Numbered from the stretch's first letter, positions 25,600 through 35,574 are shown. The stretch: DNA of 64,000 bases from Burkholderia sp. Bp8963 (GCF_003854275.1 NZ_QTQP01000002.1:248001-312000), one strand, 5' to 3'. Notes: a model not told the origin generated them from the letters alone. Numbers and translations: made by a program.

Positions 25600-26784
25600 A
25601 TGCCCCTGAACGATTATCCGATCGACTCGCTGATGTACATCACGAACCGCCCCGACATCGTGTTCACGCACGGCAAGGGTTCGTGGCTCTACGATCACAC
25701 CGGCAAGCGCTATCTGGATTTCATCCAGGGCTGGGCGGTCAACAGCCTCGGACACTGTAACGACGGCGTCGTCGAGGCGCTCAAGTCGCAGGCGGAAAAG
25801 CTGCTGAACCCGTCGCCGGCGTTCTACAACGAACCGATGGCGAAGCTCGCGAGCCTGCTCACGCAGCACGGCGCGTTCGACAAGGTGTTCTTCACGAACA
25901 GCGGCGCCGAAGCAAACGAAGGCGCGATCAAGCTCGCGCGCAAGTGGGGCCGCAAGTTCAAGGACGGCGCGTACGAGATCATCACGTTCGATCACAGCTT
26001 CCACGGCCGCACGCTCGCGACGATGTCGGCGAGCGGCAAGCCGGGCTGGGACACGATCTACGCGCCGCAGGTGCCGGGCTTCCCGAAGGCCGAGCTGAAC
26101 AACATCGAGTCGGTCGAGAAGCTGATCAACGGCAAGACCGTCGCGGTGATGCTCGAGCCGATCCAGGGCGAAGGCGGCGTGGTCCCGGCGACGCGCGAAT
26201 TCATGCGCGCGCTGCGCGCGCTGACGAAGCAGCACAACCTGCTGTTGATCGTCGACGAAGTGCAGAGCGGCTGTGGCCGTGCGGGCACGCTGTTCGCGTA
26301 CGAGCTCGCCGACATCGAGCCGGACATCATGACGCTCGCCAAGGGCATCGGCGGCGGCGTGCCGCTCGGGGCGCTGCTGTCGAAGGCCGACGTCGCGGTG
26401 TTCGAGGCCGGCGACCAGGGCGGCACCTACAACGGCAACCCGCTGATGACGGCGGCCGGCTACGCGGTGATCTCGCAGCTCGTCGCGCCTGGCTTCCTCG
26501 AAGGCGTGCGCGCACGCGGCGAATACCTGAAGCGCAAGCTGCTCGAGCTGTCGGAAGAACGCGGCTTCGAGGGCGAGCGCGGCGAGGGCCTGCTGCGCGC
26601 GCTGCTGCTCGGCAAGGACATCGGTCCGCAGATCGTCGAGAAGGCGCGCGAGATGCAGCCGGACGGCCTGCTGCTGAACGCGGCGCGCCCGAACCTGCTG
26701 CGCTTCATGCCGGCGCTGAACGTGACCACCGAAGAGATCGACCAGATGATGGCGATGCTGCGATCGGTGCTCGACACGCTCTGA
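25600..26784 (+). CDS. argD: Acetylornithine aminotransferase
   Basis: A 394-residue class III PLP-dependent aminotransferase. It converts N-acetylglutamate semialdehyde to N-acetylornithine in arginine synthesis and may also serve lysine synthesis. Landmarks are [68 protein letters not shown], and [16 protein letters not shown] with the PLP Lys. The length suits ArgD. GABA or succinylornithine aminotransferases are related alternatives. The ATG at 25600 lies after a GGAG box and directly follows the candidate attenuator. The GNAT gene follows by 13 bases. Confidence 0.88.
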   Translation: MPLNDYPIDSLMYITNRPDIVFTHGKGSWLYDHTGKRYLDFIQGWAVNSLGHCNDGVVEALKSQAEKLLNPSPAFYNEPMAKLASLLTQHGAFDKVFFTNSGAEANEGAIKLARKWGRKFKDGAYEIITFDHSFHGRTLATMSASGKPGWDTIYAPQVPGFPKAELNNIESVEKLINGKTVAVMLEPIQGEGGVVPATREFMRALRALTKQHNLLLIVDEVQSGCGRAGTLFAYELADIEPDIMTLAKGIGGGVPLGALLSKADVAVFEAGDQGGTYNGNPLMTAAGYAVISQLVAPGFLEGVRARGEYLKRKLLELSEERGFEGERGEGLLRALLLGKDIGPQIVEKAREMQPDGLLLNAARPNLLRFMPALNVTTEEIDQMMAMLRSVLDTL

Positions 26785-26797
26785 CGAGATCCGACCG

Positions 26798-27253
26798 ATG
26801 GATATCGCCGCCGATGACGTCGCGATCCGTCCGTTCGATCGCGCCGATACCGACGCCGTGCTCGCGGTCTGGCGCGACGCGTTCCCTCAGTACACCGAGA
26901 CGGACACGCCGCCGCACCGCGATCCGGTGCGATCGATCGAGCTGAAGCTCGCGACGCAACCCGAGCTGTTCTTCGTCGCGGTCTGCGGCGCGCGCGTCGT
27001 CGGCACGCTGATGGCCGGCTTCGACGGCCATCGCGGCTGGCTGTATTCGTTCGGCGTCGCGCACGACGCGCGCCGGCTCGGCGTCGGCCGCGCGCTGATC
27101 GCGCATGCGGAAGCCGCGCTCGTCGCGCGCGGCTGCCTGAAGGTGAACCTGCAGGTGCTGCCCGGCAACGACGACGCGTGCCATTTTTATGCGGCGCTCG
27201 GCTATCAGGTCGAGGAGCGCATTTCGTTCGGCAAGCTGCTGCCGGCCGCATGA
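26798..27253 (+). CDS. GNAT-family acetyltransferase, YpeA-like
   Basis: A 151-residue N-acetyltransferase. The acetyl-CoA site is in GVAHDARRLGVGRALIAHAE (R/Q-x-x-G-x-G/A form). VNLQVLPGNDDACHFYAALG and YQVEERISFGK follow, as in the YpeA family. The substrate is not known. It starts 13 bases after argD and is probably in the same transcript; a link to arginine metabolism is possible but unproven. Confidence 0.85.
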   Translation: MDIAADDVAIRPFDRADTDAVLAVWRDAFPQYTETDTPPHRDPVRSIELKLATQPELFFVAVCGARVVGTLMAGFDGHRGWLYSFGVAHDARRLGVGRALIAHAEAALVARGCLKVNLQVLPGNDDACHFYAALGYQVEERISFGKLLPAA

Positions 27254-27340
27254 AGCAAATGCCTCATGCGTGCTCTCCGTGTGCCGATGGGCTGCCCATG
27301 CTACGCGGCCCGCATGTCGGTTTGCGGACGCGCGGCGCAT

Positions 27341-27376
27341 AAAAAAAAGCCGTCACGGCGAACCGTGACAGCCTTT
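27341..27376 (-). terminator. Terminator after livF
   Basis: On the minus strand a 10-bp stem (27349-27358 with 27363-27372) with a UUCG loop is followed by eight T residues. It ends the liv operon. Confidence 0.85.
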
Positions 27377-27442
27377 CGAAAGCCCTGCGCGTCGCGTGCG
27401 GCCGCAGCCGCACCGGCGCGCCGGGCCCGCTCATTCACACAC

Positions 27443-28158
<716 letters not shown>

Positions 28159-28159
<1 letters not shown>

Positions 28160-28935
28160 CAGTGCACCCCTGCGCCGAGATATGCCTCAATCACCTTCGG
28201 ATTCTTCTGCACGTCCTGCGGCAGACCCTCGGCGATCACCTTGCCGTAATCGAGCACCGTCATCCGGTTGCACAAGTGCATCACGAGCTTCACGTCGTGC
28301 TCGATCAGCAGAATCGTGCGGCCGTCCGAACGGATCTTGTCGAGCAGGCGCGTCAGTTCCACTTTCTCCGTTGCGTTCATCCCCGCCGCCGGCTCGTCGA
28401 GTGCGAGCAGCTTCGGGTCGGTCGCCAGCGCGCGCGCGATTTCGAGGCGACGCTGGTGGCCGTACGACAGGTTGCGCGACGTGTAGTCCGCGTACTGCAG
28501 CACGCCGACGTATTCGAGCAGCTCGATCGCGCGCTCCTTGATTTCACGCTCTTCCTGGCGCTCGGCCGGCGTCTGGAACACCGCACCGAGCAGCCCGTGC
28601 TTGGTGCGCACGTGGCGCCCCACCATCACGTTCTCGAGTGCCGTCATCCCGCCGAACAGGCGGATGTTCTGGAACGTGCGCGCAATGCCCGTCTTCGCGA
28701 CCTGATGCACTGCGGTCGGCTTGTATTCCGCGCCGTCCAGCTTGAACTCGCCGGAGTCCGGCGTGTACAGGCCCGTGATCACGTTGAAGAACGTCGTCTT
28801 GCCGGCGCCGTTCGGGCCGATCAGGCCGTAGATCTCGCCTTCCTTGATCTCGAGGCCGACGTCGGACAGTGCCTGCAGGCCGCCGAACCGCTTGTTCACG
28901 CCTTTCACGGACAGTCGGATTTGCTTGTCGCTCAT
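28159..28935 (-). CDS. livG: Branched-chain amino-acid ABC transporter ATPase LivG
   Basis: A 258-residue ATP-binding subunit, partner of LivF. Motifs are Walker A GPNGAGKTTFFNVITGLY, signature NLSYGHQRRLEIARAL and Walker B LLALDEPAAGMN. The C-terminal extension (KVIEAYLGAGVH) is typical of LivG. The ATG at 28935 begins MSDKQIRLSV and has GGAG upstream. The gene is 28 bases after livM. Confidence 0.94.
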
Positions 28936-28963
28936 GTGTGTTTCTCCTTCCGCTGTCAGTCCG

Positions 28964-30130
28964 TTACGCGCGCGCCGACTTGGCGCTGCGCTTCGCCAGT
29001 TTCGCGATCTTGTCCTCATGCTTCGGCGCGGGCCACAGGCCTTCCGAGCGATACAGCATGATGATCACCATTGCGAGGCCATACAGCGCCTGGCGGATCA
29101 CTTCGGTATCGACAACTTCATGGCCGAAGACCGCGTTCTGCAGCGGGCCCATCGTCGAACGCAGGAATTCCGGGAAGATCGCGAGCAGCACCGCGCCGAG
29201 GATCACGCCCGGGATGTGGCCCATGCCACCCAGCACCACGCAGGCCAGCACCACGATCGATTCCCAGAACGTGAACGATTCCGGCGACACGAAGCCCTGG
29301 AACGAACCGAACATCGCGCCCGACAGGCCGCCGAACGACGCGCCCATCGCGAACGCGAGCAGCTTCACGTTGCGGGTGTTGATGCCCATCGCCTTCGCCG
29401 CGATTTCGTCCTCGCGGATCGCCGCCCATGCGCGGCCGATACGCGAATGCTGCAGGCGCGTACAGGTCCAGATCACCAGCAGCGCGCACAGCACGAACAG
29501 GTAGTAGTACATGTAGACCGACGGCAGCTGGATGCCGAACAGCGAGTGCGTCTGCGCGAGGCTGAAATCGCCGACGTGCACCGGATCGATCCCCGTGATC
29601 CCCTTCGGGCCGTTCGTGATGTTCACCGGACGGTCGAGGTTGTTCATGAAGATCCGCACGATTTCACCGAAGCCGAGCGTGACGATCGCGAGATAGTCGC
29701 CGCGCAGCCGCAACGTCGGCGCGCCGAGCAGGATCCCGAAGATCGCGGCGATTGCCATCGCGATCGGCACGATGATCAGGAACGGCACGTGCAACCCGGC
29801 GGGCGCGAGGTTCGCGATCCACTCGAACTGCGAGGTGAGGTGCGGCGAGCTCAACAACGCCGCCGTGTACGCGCCCACCGCGTAGAACGCGATGTAGCCG
29901 AGGTCGAGCAGGCCGGCAAAGCCGACCACCACGTTCAGGCCCAGCGCGAGCATCACGTACAGCATCGCGAAGTCGAGCACGCGGACCCAGTAGTTGCCGC
30001 CCGCCGCGCCGATGATGATCGGTGCGGCAATCACGAACGCCGCCGTGAGGATGCCGATGGTGACGGTCTTCGCGGTGTTGCGTTCTTCGACGAGCGTCGT
30101 CGAGGTTTCGATCGGTTGAATGGATGTCAT
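28964..30130 (-). CDS. livM: Branched-chain amino-acid ABC transporter permease LivM
   Basis: A 388-residue inner-membrane permease with about nine hydrophobic segments. Family features are MLYVMLALGLNVVVGFAGLL, LRLRGDYLAIVTLGFGEIVR and IREDEIAAKAMGINTRNVKL, the cytoplasmic coupling loop. The C-terminus is basic (KIAKLAKRSAKSARA). It is 18 bases after livH in the same operon. Confidence 0.94.
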   Translation of the reverse strand: MTSIQPIETSTTLVEERNTAKTVTIGILTAAFVIAAPIIIGAAGGNYWVRVLDFAMLYVMLALGLNVVVGFAGLLDLGYIAFYAVGAYTAALLSSPHLTSQFEWIANLAPAGLHVPFLIIVPIAMAIAAIFGILLGAPTLRLRGDYLAIVTLGFGEIVRIFMNNLDRPVNITNGPKGITGIDPVHVGDFSLAQTHSLFGIQLPSVYMYYYLFVLCALLVIWTCTRLQHSRIGRAWAAIREDEIAAKAMGINTRNVKLLAFAMGASFGGLSGAMFGSFQGFVSPESFTFWESIVVLACVVLGGMGHIPGVILGAVLLAIFPEFLRSTMGPLQNAVFGHEVVDTEVIRQALYGLAMVIIMLYRSEGLWPAPKHEDKIAKLAKRSAKSARA

Positions 30131-30148
30131 GTTCTTGCTCCCCTTCCG

Positions 30149-31099
30149 TTACGCGCGGTCCGCGACCCGTTCGCCGAGCAGGCCCGACGGACGGAACACG
30201 AGAACGATGATCAGCACGATGAATGCGAACACGTCCTGGTAGTTACTGCCGAACACGCCGCCCGTCAGATTGCCGATATAGCCGGCACCCAGCTGCTCGA
30301 TCAGACCGAGCACCACCCCGCCGACCATCGCGCCCGCGAGGTTGCCGATGCCGCCCAGCACCGCCGCGGTGAATGCCTTCATGCCGGGAATGAAGCCCAT
30401 GTAGAAGTGCACGTTGCCGTATTCGGACGCGATCATCACGCCGGCCAGCGCCGCGAGCGCCGAGCCGATCATGAAGGTCGCCGAGATCACGAAGTTCGGG
30501 TTCACGCCCATCAGGCTCGCGGTGTTCGGGCTTTCCGCGATCGCGCGCATCGCGCGGCCGAGCTTGGTCTTGTGCACGAGCAGCAGCAGGCCGCCCATCA
30601 CGAGGAACGCGACGGCGATGATCACGACTTCCGTCATCGAGATCACGGCGCCAGGCGTCGTGTCGGTCGCCTTGATCACGTTGATCGGGTCGGTCGGCAA
30701 CAGCTGCGGAAACGGCATCGGGTTGCGCGACCAGATGATCATCGCGGCGGTCTGCAGCAGGATCGACACGCCGATCGCGGTGATCAGCGGGGCGAGGCGC
30801 GGCGCGCGGCGCAGCGGCCGGTACGCGACCCGCTCGATCGTGTAGCCCACGCACGCGCAGACGATCGCGGCAATGCCGAGGCCGATCGTCAGCGTCGCGA
30901 CGTTGCCCAGCTGCGGGAAGTGGTTCTGCAGCACGGTGATCGCGGACAACGCGACCATCGCGCCGATCATCAGCACATCGCCGTGCGCGAAGTTGATGAT
31001 GCCGAGAATGCCGTACACCATCGTGTAACCCAACGCGATGATGGCGTACACACTGCCGAGCACCAGCCCGTTGAGGATCTGCTGGACGAAGATATCCAT
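30149..31099 (-). CDS. livH: Branched-chain amino-acid ABC transporter permease LivH
   Basis: A 316-residue inner-membrane permease. It begins MDIFVQQILNGLVLGSVYAI, the usual LivH start. GYTMVYGILGIINFAHGDVL and MRAIAESPNTASLMGVNPNF (coupling loop) are typical. AAGGAGC lies a few bases upstream of the ATG. It is the first transporter gene of the operon livH-livM-livG-livF. The nearest binding-protein gene upstream is internally deleted, so a complete LivK is probably coded elsewhere. Confidence 0.94.
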   Translation of the reverse strand: MDIFVQQILNGLVLGSVYAIIALGYTMVYGILGIINFAHGDVLMIGAMVALSAITVLQNHFPQLGNVATLTIGLGIAAIVCACVGYTIERVAYRPLRRAPRLAPLITAIGVSILLQTAAMIIWSRNPMPFPQLLPTDPINVIKATDTTPGAVISMTEVVIIAVAFLVMGGLLLLVHKTKLGRAMRAIAESPNTASLMGVNPNFVISATFMIGSALAALAGVMIASEYGNVHFYMGFIPGMKAFTAAVLGGIGNLAGAMVGGVVLGLIEQLGAGYIGNLTGGVFGSNYQDVFAFIVLIIVLVFRPSGLLGERVADRA

Positions 31100-31270
31100 T
31101 TAAAGCTCCTTGGCCCATGCTGCCGGAAGAGGCTTCGCCCCGCGGGTAAGCGAGGAATCACGTCGTCTCGGCGGCACTGCGAGTACTAGAAAAGACCGGT
31201 AAGGGTGGATCGTCCCGGCGTGCGCGGCCCAGCCTGTACGGCCGGACCTGCCGCCGGAGCGGATACAGAA

Positions 31271-31296
31271 ACGGCACCGCACTGTTCCGGTGCCGT
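31271..31296 (-). terminator. Hairpin between the livK-like gene and livH
   Basis: A 9-bp stem (31271-31279 with 31288-31296) lies 15 bases past the livK-like stop. The T-run is short, so termination may be partial. Confidence 0.5.
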
Positions 31297-31310
31297 CACG
31301 AGTCCCGTCG

Positions 31311-32294
31311 CTACATCGTCACGACATCGAGGACGGTTTTCTTTGCCTCCTTGAAGTCGTAGAGCGTCATCGCCCCCTCTTTCAGATCGCCGTTCGGCGC
31401 GAATGCGATGTGACCGATCACCCCGCGGTAGTCGGTCGACGGCATCGCACCCGGCACCCTGGACGCGTCGGTCGAGTTGGCGCGCTTCATTGCATCGACG
31501 ATCACGTAGAACGCGTCATACGTGAACGGCGCGTAAATCTGCACCGGCGTGTGGAAACGGTCTTCGACCTTCTTCTCGAAGTCCGCCTCTTTCTCCATCC
31601 GCGACAGGGCGAGCCCCGCCTCCGAACAGATCAGGTCCTGCACCGCGTTGCCCGCGAGCTCGACCACCTTGTCGGTACACACGCCGTCGCCGCCAAGGAT
31701 TCTTGCCTCGATGCCGAGCGCCAGCGCCTGCTTCGCAAGCGGGCCGCCCGTCGCGTCCATGCCGCCGTACATGATCACGTCGGGATGGTCGCTCTTGATC
31801 TTCGTCAGGATTGCGTTGAAATTCGTCGCGCGGCCGTCGGTCGCTTCGCGCGCGACGATCTGTCCGCCCGCGGCCTCGACGGTGTTCGCGAATTCGTCGG
31901 CCAGACCCTGGCCGTAGGCGGTCGCATCGTCGACGACCGCAAAGCGCTTCGCGTGGAGCGCGTGCAATGCGTGGTCCGCGAGCGCAGGGCCTTGCTGCGC
32001 ATCGGTTGCGGCGACCCGTTCCAGCCACACCGGACGACCACCGATCGTCAGGCCATGCGTGTTGATTTCCTCGATCGCCAAACCTGCCCCGTTCTCATTG
32101 TCCTTGCCAAGATGCGCAATGCTGCCCGTCAGCGGGGCGGCATGACTGATTCTGACGGCGCGCACGTCGCTGGCCTGCGGTGCCGCGGACGCCGCAGCCT
32201 CCCTGCCCGCCCCGTCGTCGCTCTTTTTGCTGCAGGCGGCAAGCATTGCAACCGCTGCGGCGACGGACTCGGCGTAAGCCAACTTCACATGCAT
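31311..32294 (-). CDS. LivK/BraC-like binding protein with an internal deletion
   Basis: A 327-residue lipoprotein-like binding protein. The N-terminus is hydrophobic with lipobox-like MLAACSKK. The first-lobe start is normal (ISHAAPLTGSIAHLGKDNEN; GAGLAIEEINTHGL). The sequence then jumps from TIGGRPVWLE to RVAATDAQQGPALADHALHA. In family members about 75 residues lie between these points, including the conserved SGTS and SPSATNP-type ligand-binding segments. The rest is complete (IMYGGMDATGGPLAKQALAL; DGVCTDKV; IYAPFTYDAFYVIVDAMKRA). The frame is open, so it may still be made, but normal amino-acid binding is doubtful. I start at ATG 32294, with GGGAG upstream. Confidence 0.75.
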   Translation of the reverse strand: MHVKLAYAESVAAAVAMLAACSKKSDDGAGREAAASAAPQASDVRAVRISHAAPLTGSIAHLGKDNENGAGLAIEEINTHGLTIGGRPVWLERVAATDAQQGPALADHALHALHAKRFAVVDDATAYGQGLADEFANTVEAAGGQIVAREATDGRATNFNAILTKIKSDHPDVIMYGGMDATGGPLAKQALALGIEARILGGDGVCTDKVVELAGNAVQDLICSEAGLALSRMEKEADFEKKVEDRFHTPVQIYAPFTYDAFYVIVDAMKRANSTDASRVPGAMPSTDYRGVIGHIAFAPNGDLKEGAMTLYDFKEAKKTVLDVVTM

Positions 32295-32417
32295 CAAATA
32301 GGTCTCCCGCGCCTTGCCAAAACCCGATTTCACGACCGCTCAGGCATGAAAACGGGCGCATTGTAACTCCATTTATAGGACGCCAATATTCCTGATTTGA
32401 TGGGGTTTTCCTGCATT

Positions 32418-32493
32418 GCAACCAATTTTGAGACGCAGGCCGGGCCGCGGATAGCAACCTGGTTGCACTATCATTGGGAAAGTTGGTTGCAAC
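32418..32493. promoter_or_regulatory. Cluster of GCAACC/GGTTGC sites upstream of the livK-like gene
   Basis: GCAACC at 32418-32423, the inverted repeat GCAACCTGGTTGC at 32454-32466, and GTTGCAAC at 32486-32493 lie within 76 bases. They resemble an operator array between ispH and the livK-like gene. The regulator is unknown. Confidence 0.45.
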
Positions 32494-32507
32494 TGCAATC
32501 GCGAAGC

Positions 32508-32537
32508 GCAAAAAAAAGCGCGCCCTGGGGCGCGCTT
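32508..32537 (-). terminator. Terminator after ispH
   Basis: On the minus strand GCGCGCC (32518-32524) pairs with GGCGCGC (32529-32535) around loop CTGG. An A-run at 32510-32517 gives the U-tract. Confidence 0.8.
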
Positions 32538-32563
32538 CGGTGTACCTCTGGGGTCGTTCAGGA

Positions 32564-33544
32564 TCAGGCGGCAGGCGGCAGATTCAGGCCGCGCGGCAGC
32601 GGGAACGACACGTTCTCCTCGATCCCGTCGAGCGCGCGCACATTGCGCACGCCGAGTTCGCGCAGACGCGCGATGACCGCCTGCGCGAGCACCTCGGGTG
32701 CCGACGCGCCGGCCGTCACGCCGATGCGGCGCTTGCCCGCGACCCATGCGGGATCGATCTGCTCGGGTGCATCGACCATGTATGCGGCGACGCCACGCTT
32801 CTCGGCCACCTCGCGCAGGCGGCTCGAATTCGAGCTGTTCGGACTCCCGACGACGATCACGACATCACACTGCGGCGCCATGAACTTCACCGCATCCTGG
32901 CGGTTCTGCGTCGCGTAGCAGATGTCCTGCTTCTTCGGCTCGCGGATCATCGGATACTTCGCCTTCAGCGCTGCGATGATCTCGGCCGCGTCGTCGACGG
33001 ACAGCGTCGTCTGCGTGACGAGCGCGATCCGCTCCGGATCGGCGAGCTGGAGCTTCTGCACGTCCTCGACGCTCTCGACGAGATGCATGCCGCGCTCGAC
33101 CTGCCCCATCGTCCCCTCGACTTCCGGGTGCCCCTTGTGCCCGATCATCACGATGTCGACACCATCCTGGCGCATCTTCGCGACCTCGACGTGCACCTTC
33201 GTGACGAGCGGGCATGTCGCGTCATAGATACGCAGGCCGCGCACGTCGGCCTCGTCGCGCACCGCCTTCGACACGCCGTGCGCGCTGAAGATCACGGTGT
33301 TGCCGGACGGCACTTCCTCGAGCTCCTCGACGAAAATCGCGCCCTTCTTCTTCAGATCCTCGACCACGTACTTGTTGTGGACGATCTCATGGCGCACGTA
33401 GATCGGCGCGCCGTGCATCGCGATCGCGCGCTCGACGATCTCGATCGCGCGATCGACGCCCGCGCAGAAGCCGCGCGGCTGCGCCAGCAGGATTTCCGCG
33501 TCGGCGGCGACCGTCGGCCCGGACAGCGTATCGGTGGTGCTCAT
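32564..33544 (-). CDS. ispH: 4-hydroxy-3-methylbut-2-enyl diphosphate reductase
   Basis: A 326-residue Fe-S enzyme, the last step of the MEP isoprenoid pathway, making IPP and DMAPP. The cluster cysteines are in [32 protein letters not shown] and [13 protein letters not shown]. Other conserved parts are [16 protein letters not shown] and [18 protein letters not shown]. The length is normal. It lies 2 bases after the FKBP gene, a common pairing (slpA-ispH) in proteobacteria. Confidence 0.96.
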   Translation of the reverse strand: MSTTDTLSGPTVAADAEILLAQPRGFCAGVDRAIEIVERAIAMHGAPIYVRHEIVHNKYVVEDLKKKGAIFVEELEEVPSGNTVIFSAHGVSKAVRDEADVRGLRIYDATCPLVTKVHVEVAKMRQDGVDIVMIGHKGHPEVEGTMGQVERGMHLVESVEDVQKLQLADPERIALVTQTTLSVDDAAEIIAALKAKYPMIREPKKQDICYATQNRQDAVKFMAPQCDVVIVVGSPNSSNSSRLREVAEKRGVAAYMVDAPEQIDPAWVAGKRRIGVTAGASAPEVLAQAVIARLRELGVRNVRALDGIEENVSFPLPRGLNLPPAA

Positions 33545-33546
33545 GA

Positions 33547-34002
33547 TTACAGAATCCCGATGATTTTCACTTCGAACGTGAGCGCTTGGCCCGCGAGCGG
33601 ATGATTGAAATCGAACAGCGCGGAGGTCTCGCCGATCTCCTTCAGCACGCCTGCATATCGGCCGCCGTCCGGCGCGTTGAACTCGATCAGGTCGCCCGGC
33701 GTGAAATCGTCGCCGACCATGCCGTTCTCGCGCAGCGTCGCGAGCGTCACGCGCTGGAGCATGTCGGGATTTCGGGGACCGAACGCCTGTTCGGGCGCTA
33801 GCTGAAAAGTCGAATGGTCACCGACCCTGAGCCCGACGAGAATCTGTTCCAGCGAGGGTGCCAGCTGTCCCGCGCCGAGCAGCAGCGTCGCGGGTTTGTC
33901 GGAGAAGGTGTTGACGATGTCGGCGCCGTCGGCGAGGGCCAACCGGTAATGCAGCGTGACGTGCGAACCGGGCTTCACTTCGGATAGATCGATAAGGCTC
34001 AT
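33547..34002 (-). CDS. FKBP-type peptidyl-prolyl isomerase, SlpA/FkpB type
   Basis: A 151-residue SlpA-like isomerase that speeds proline isomerisation and acts as a chaperone in the cytoplasm. [20 protein letters not shown] starts the FKBP fold. [17 protein letters not shown]-like [20 protein letters not shown] and [19 protein letters not shown] are the conserved active-site and IF-domain-flanked ends. It is the first gene of the fkpB-ispH unit. Confidence 0.9.
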   Translation of the reverse strand: MSLIDLSEVKPGSHVTLHYRLALADGADIVNTFSDKPATLLLGAGQLAPSLEQILVGLRVGDHSTFQLAPEQAFGPRNPDMLQRVTLATLRENGMVGDDFTPGDLIEFNAPDGGRYAGVLKEIGETSALFDFNHPLAGQALTFEVKIIGIL

Positions 34003-34138
34003 GAATGACTCGTTCAGTCGGCGCCCGAAACGGCCGAGAGGCCCAGCGCAAAACTCTTATTGTAAGTCACCTGAGCGCGCAAGGCGGAAAGTGCGACGAC
34101 GGCGCGCAGGCCCCACGGCCGTCAATGGAGAATCAACG

Positions 34139-34912
34139 ATGCCGCAACAATTATTGTCATTGTTCGAATGCCGCGACGACGCGAGGCCTGCGCCCGCCCC
34201 GTCCGCCCCGCCCTCCCCGTCCGTGCCGCGCAAGCGCCGCACCGCGCGCGCGAAGGAAACGGGGCTGCCGCGCGAGCGTCTGCTCACGCGCGGGCCCGCC
34301 GCGCTGTCCGACGACGAGCTGATCGCGCTGCTGCTCTGCACCGGCGTGCCCGGCCACAATGTGTTCGACAACGCCCGCGCGCTGCTCGCGCAGTTCGGGG
34401 ACTCGCTGCGCGGGCTGCTCGATGCGACGCCGGACGATTTCCGCGGCCGCCCGGGCATCGGCGACGCCCGCATCGCGCTGCTCTCGGCCGTCGCCGAGAT
34501 CGGGCGGCGCGCGCTCGCCGAAAAGGCGCGCGAGCGGCTGTTGATCGAGTCGCCCGGCGCGGTCGAGGATTATCTGCGGCTCACGATCGGCACGCGCCCG
34601 TATGAAGTATTCGTCACGCTGTTTCTCGATGCTCGCCATTGCCTGATCGACACCGAGGAAAGCGCGCGCGGCTCGCTGACGCGGATGGCCGTCTACCCGC
34701 GCGAAATCGTGCGCCGCGCGCTGTCGGTGAATGCCGCTGCACTGATCGTCGCGCACAACCACCCGTCCGGCGCCGTGCAGCCGAGCGCGGAAGACCGGCG
34801 CCTGACCCGCGTGCTGCGCGACGCGCTCGCACTCGTCGACGTGCGGCTGCTCGACCACATCGTCGTCGGCGTGGGCGACACTTTCTCGTTCGCCGGCGCC
34901 GGTTGGCTGTAG
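34139..34912 (+). CDS. radC: RadC-family protein
   Basis: A 257-residue protein of the RadC family. The N-terminal part after a Pro/Ala-rich linker carries a helix-hairpin-helix region ([35 protein letters not shown]). The C-terminal JAB/MPN domain has the metalloprotease-like motif [18 protein letters not shown]. Despite its name, a role in DNA repair is not established. The ATG at 34139 has TGGAG upstream. It is divergent from the FKBP gene. Confidence 0.9.
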   Translation: MPQQLLSLFECRDDARPAPAPSAPPSPSVPRKRRTARAKETGLPRERLLTRGPAALSDDELIALLLCTGVPGHNVFDNARALLAQFGDSLRGLLDATPDDFRGRPGIGDARIALLSAVAEIGRRALAEKARERLLIESPGAVEDYLRLTIGTRPYEVFVTLFLDARHCLIDTEESARGSLTRMAVYPREIVRRALSVNAAALIVAHNHPSGAVQPSAEDRRLTRVLRDALALVDVRLLDHIVVGVGDTFSFAGAGWL

Positions 34913-34968
34913 ACTGTGCGGTTGGCGAGCCGCCCCCGAGCGCGGTCAACAGCGAAGCGAAATTAGGT

Positions 34969-34998
34969 TTGATTTTTCTGAACTTTTTCTGCTAGAAT
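34969..34998 (+). promoter_or_regulatory. Promoter of rpmB-rpmG
   Basis: TTGATT (34969-34974) and TAGAAT (34993-34998) are 18 bases apart. The expected start is near 35005, giving a leader of about 150 bases. Confidence 0.65.
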
Positions 34999-35080
34999 CG
35001 CCGTCTGTCTTTTTTCCAACCAGTTCTAGCCATCGAAGGGCCTTGTCTGTTAAGGGCTTGGGCGTTTTCGGAGTGCAGCT

Positions 35081-35145
35081 ATGGATCACGTGGCTGCTCG
35101 ATGAGAACCTTCATCGGCGATCGAACCCCGAATTTAGCGTATTAG
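35081..35145 (+). other. Two overlapping mini-ORFs in the rpmB leader
   Basis: ATG 35081 with GGAG 8 bases upstream reads MDHVAAR and stops at 35102-35104. Its stop overlaps a second ATG at 35101 (ATGA), which reads [14 protein letters not shown] and stops at TAG 35143-35145. That TAG overlaps the rpmB ribosome-binding site AGGAG (35144-35148). This layout could couple translation; whether they are translated is unknown. Confidence 0.4.
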
Positions 35146-35155
35146 GAGTGCTCTC

Positions 35156-35389
35156 ATGGCACGCGTATGCCAAGTAACTGGGAAAGCGCCGATGAGCGGC
35201 AACAACGTTTCCCACGCGAACAACAAGACCAAGCGTCGCTTCCTGCCGAACCTGCAAAACCGCCGGTTCTGGGTTGAAAGCGAAAACCGTTGGGTGCGCC
35301 TGCGCGTTTCGAACGCCGGCCTGCGCCTGATCGACAAGAACGGCATCGATTCCGTGCTCGCTGACCTGCGCGCACGCGGCGAAGCCTAA
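35156..35389 (+). CDS. rpmB: 50S ribosomal protein L28
   Basis: The 77-residue L28 protein of the large ribosomal subunit. It begins [20 protein letters not shown], with [18 protein letters not shown] following, the standard family pattern. No CxxC zinc motif is present. AGGAG is 7 bases upstream of the ATG. It is followed by rpmG after 17 bases, the usual rpmBG pair. Confidence 0.97.
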
Positions 35390-35406
35390 GCCTCAGGAGC
35401 ACAATC

Positions 35407-35574
35407 ATGGCAAAAGGCGCACGCGACAAGATCAAGCTTGAGTCGACCGCTGGCACGGGTCACTTCTACACGACCACGAAGAACAAGCGCAACATGCCGG
35501 AAAAGATGGAGATCATGAAGTTCGATCCCGTCGTCCGCAAGCATGTGGCGTACAAGGAAACCAAGATCAAGTAA
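35407..35574 (+). CDS. rpmG: 50S ribosomal protein L33
   Basis: The 55-residue L33 protein of the large ribosomal subunit, too short for many ORF lists. It begins [20 protein letters not shown] and ends [13 protein letters not shown]. It has no cysteines, so it is the zinc-independent form. It is preceded by AGGAG and cotranscribed with rpmB, with a strong terminator after it. Confidence 0.97.
   Translation: MAKGARDKIKLESTAGTGHFYTTTKNKRNMPEKMEIMKFDPVVRKHVAYKETKIK

Noticed and set aside
28844-31189. A 781-codon plus-strand open frame opposite livGMH
   Set aside because: It is an Arg/Asp/His-rich antisense shadow of GC-rich coding sequence; the minus strand carries complete liv genes.
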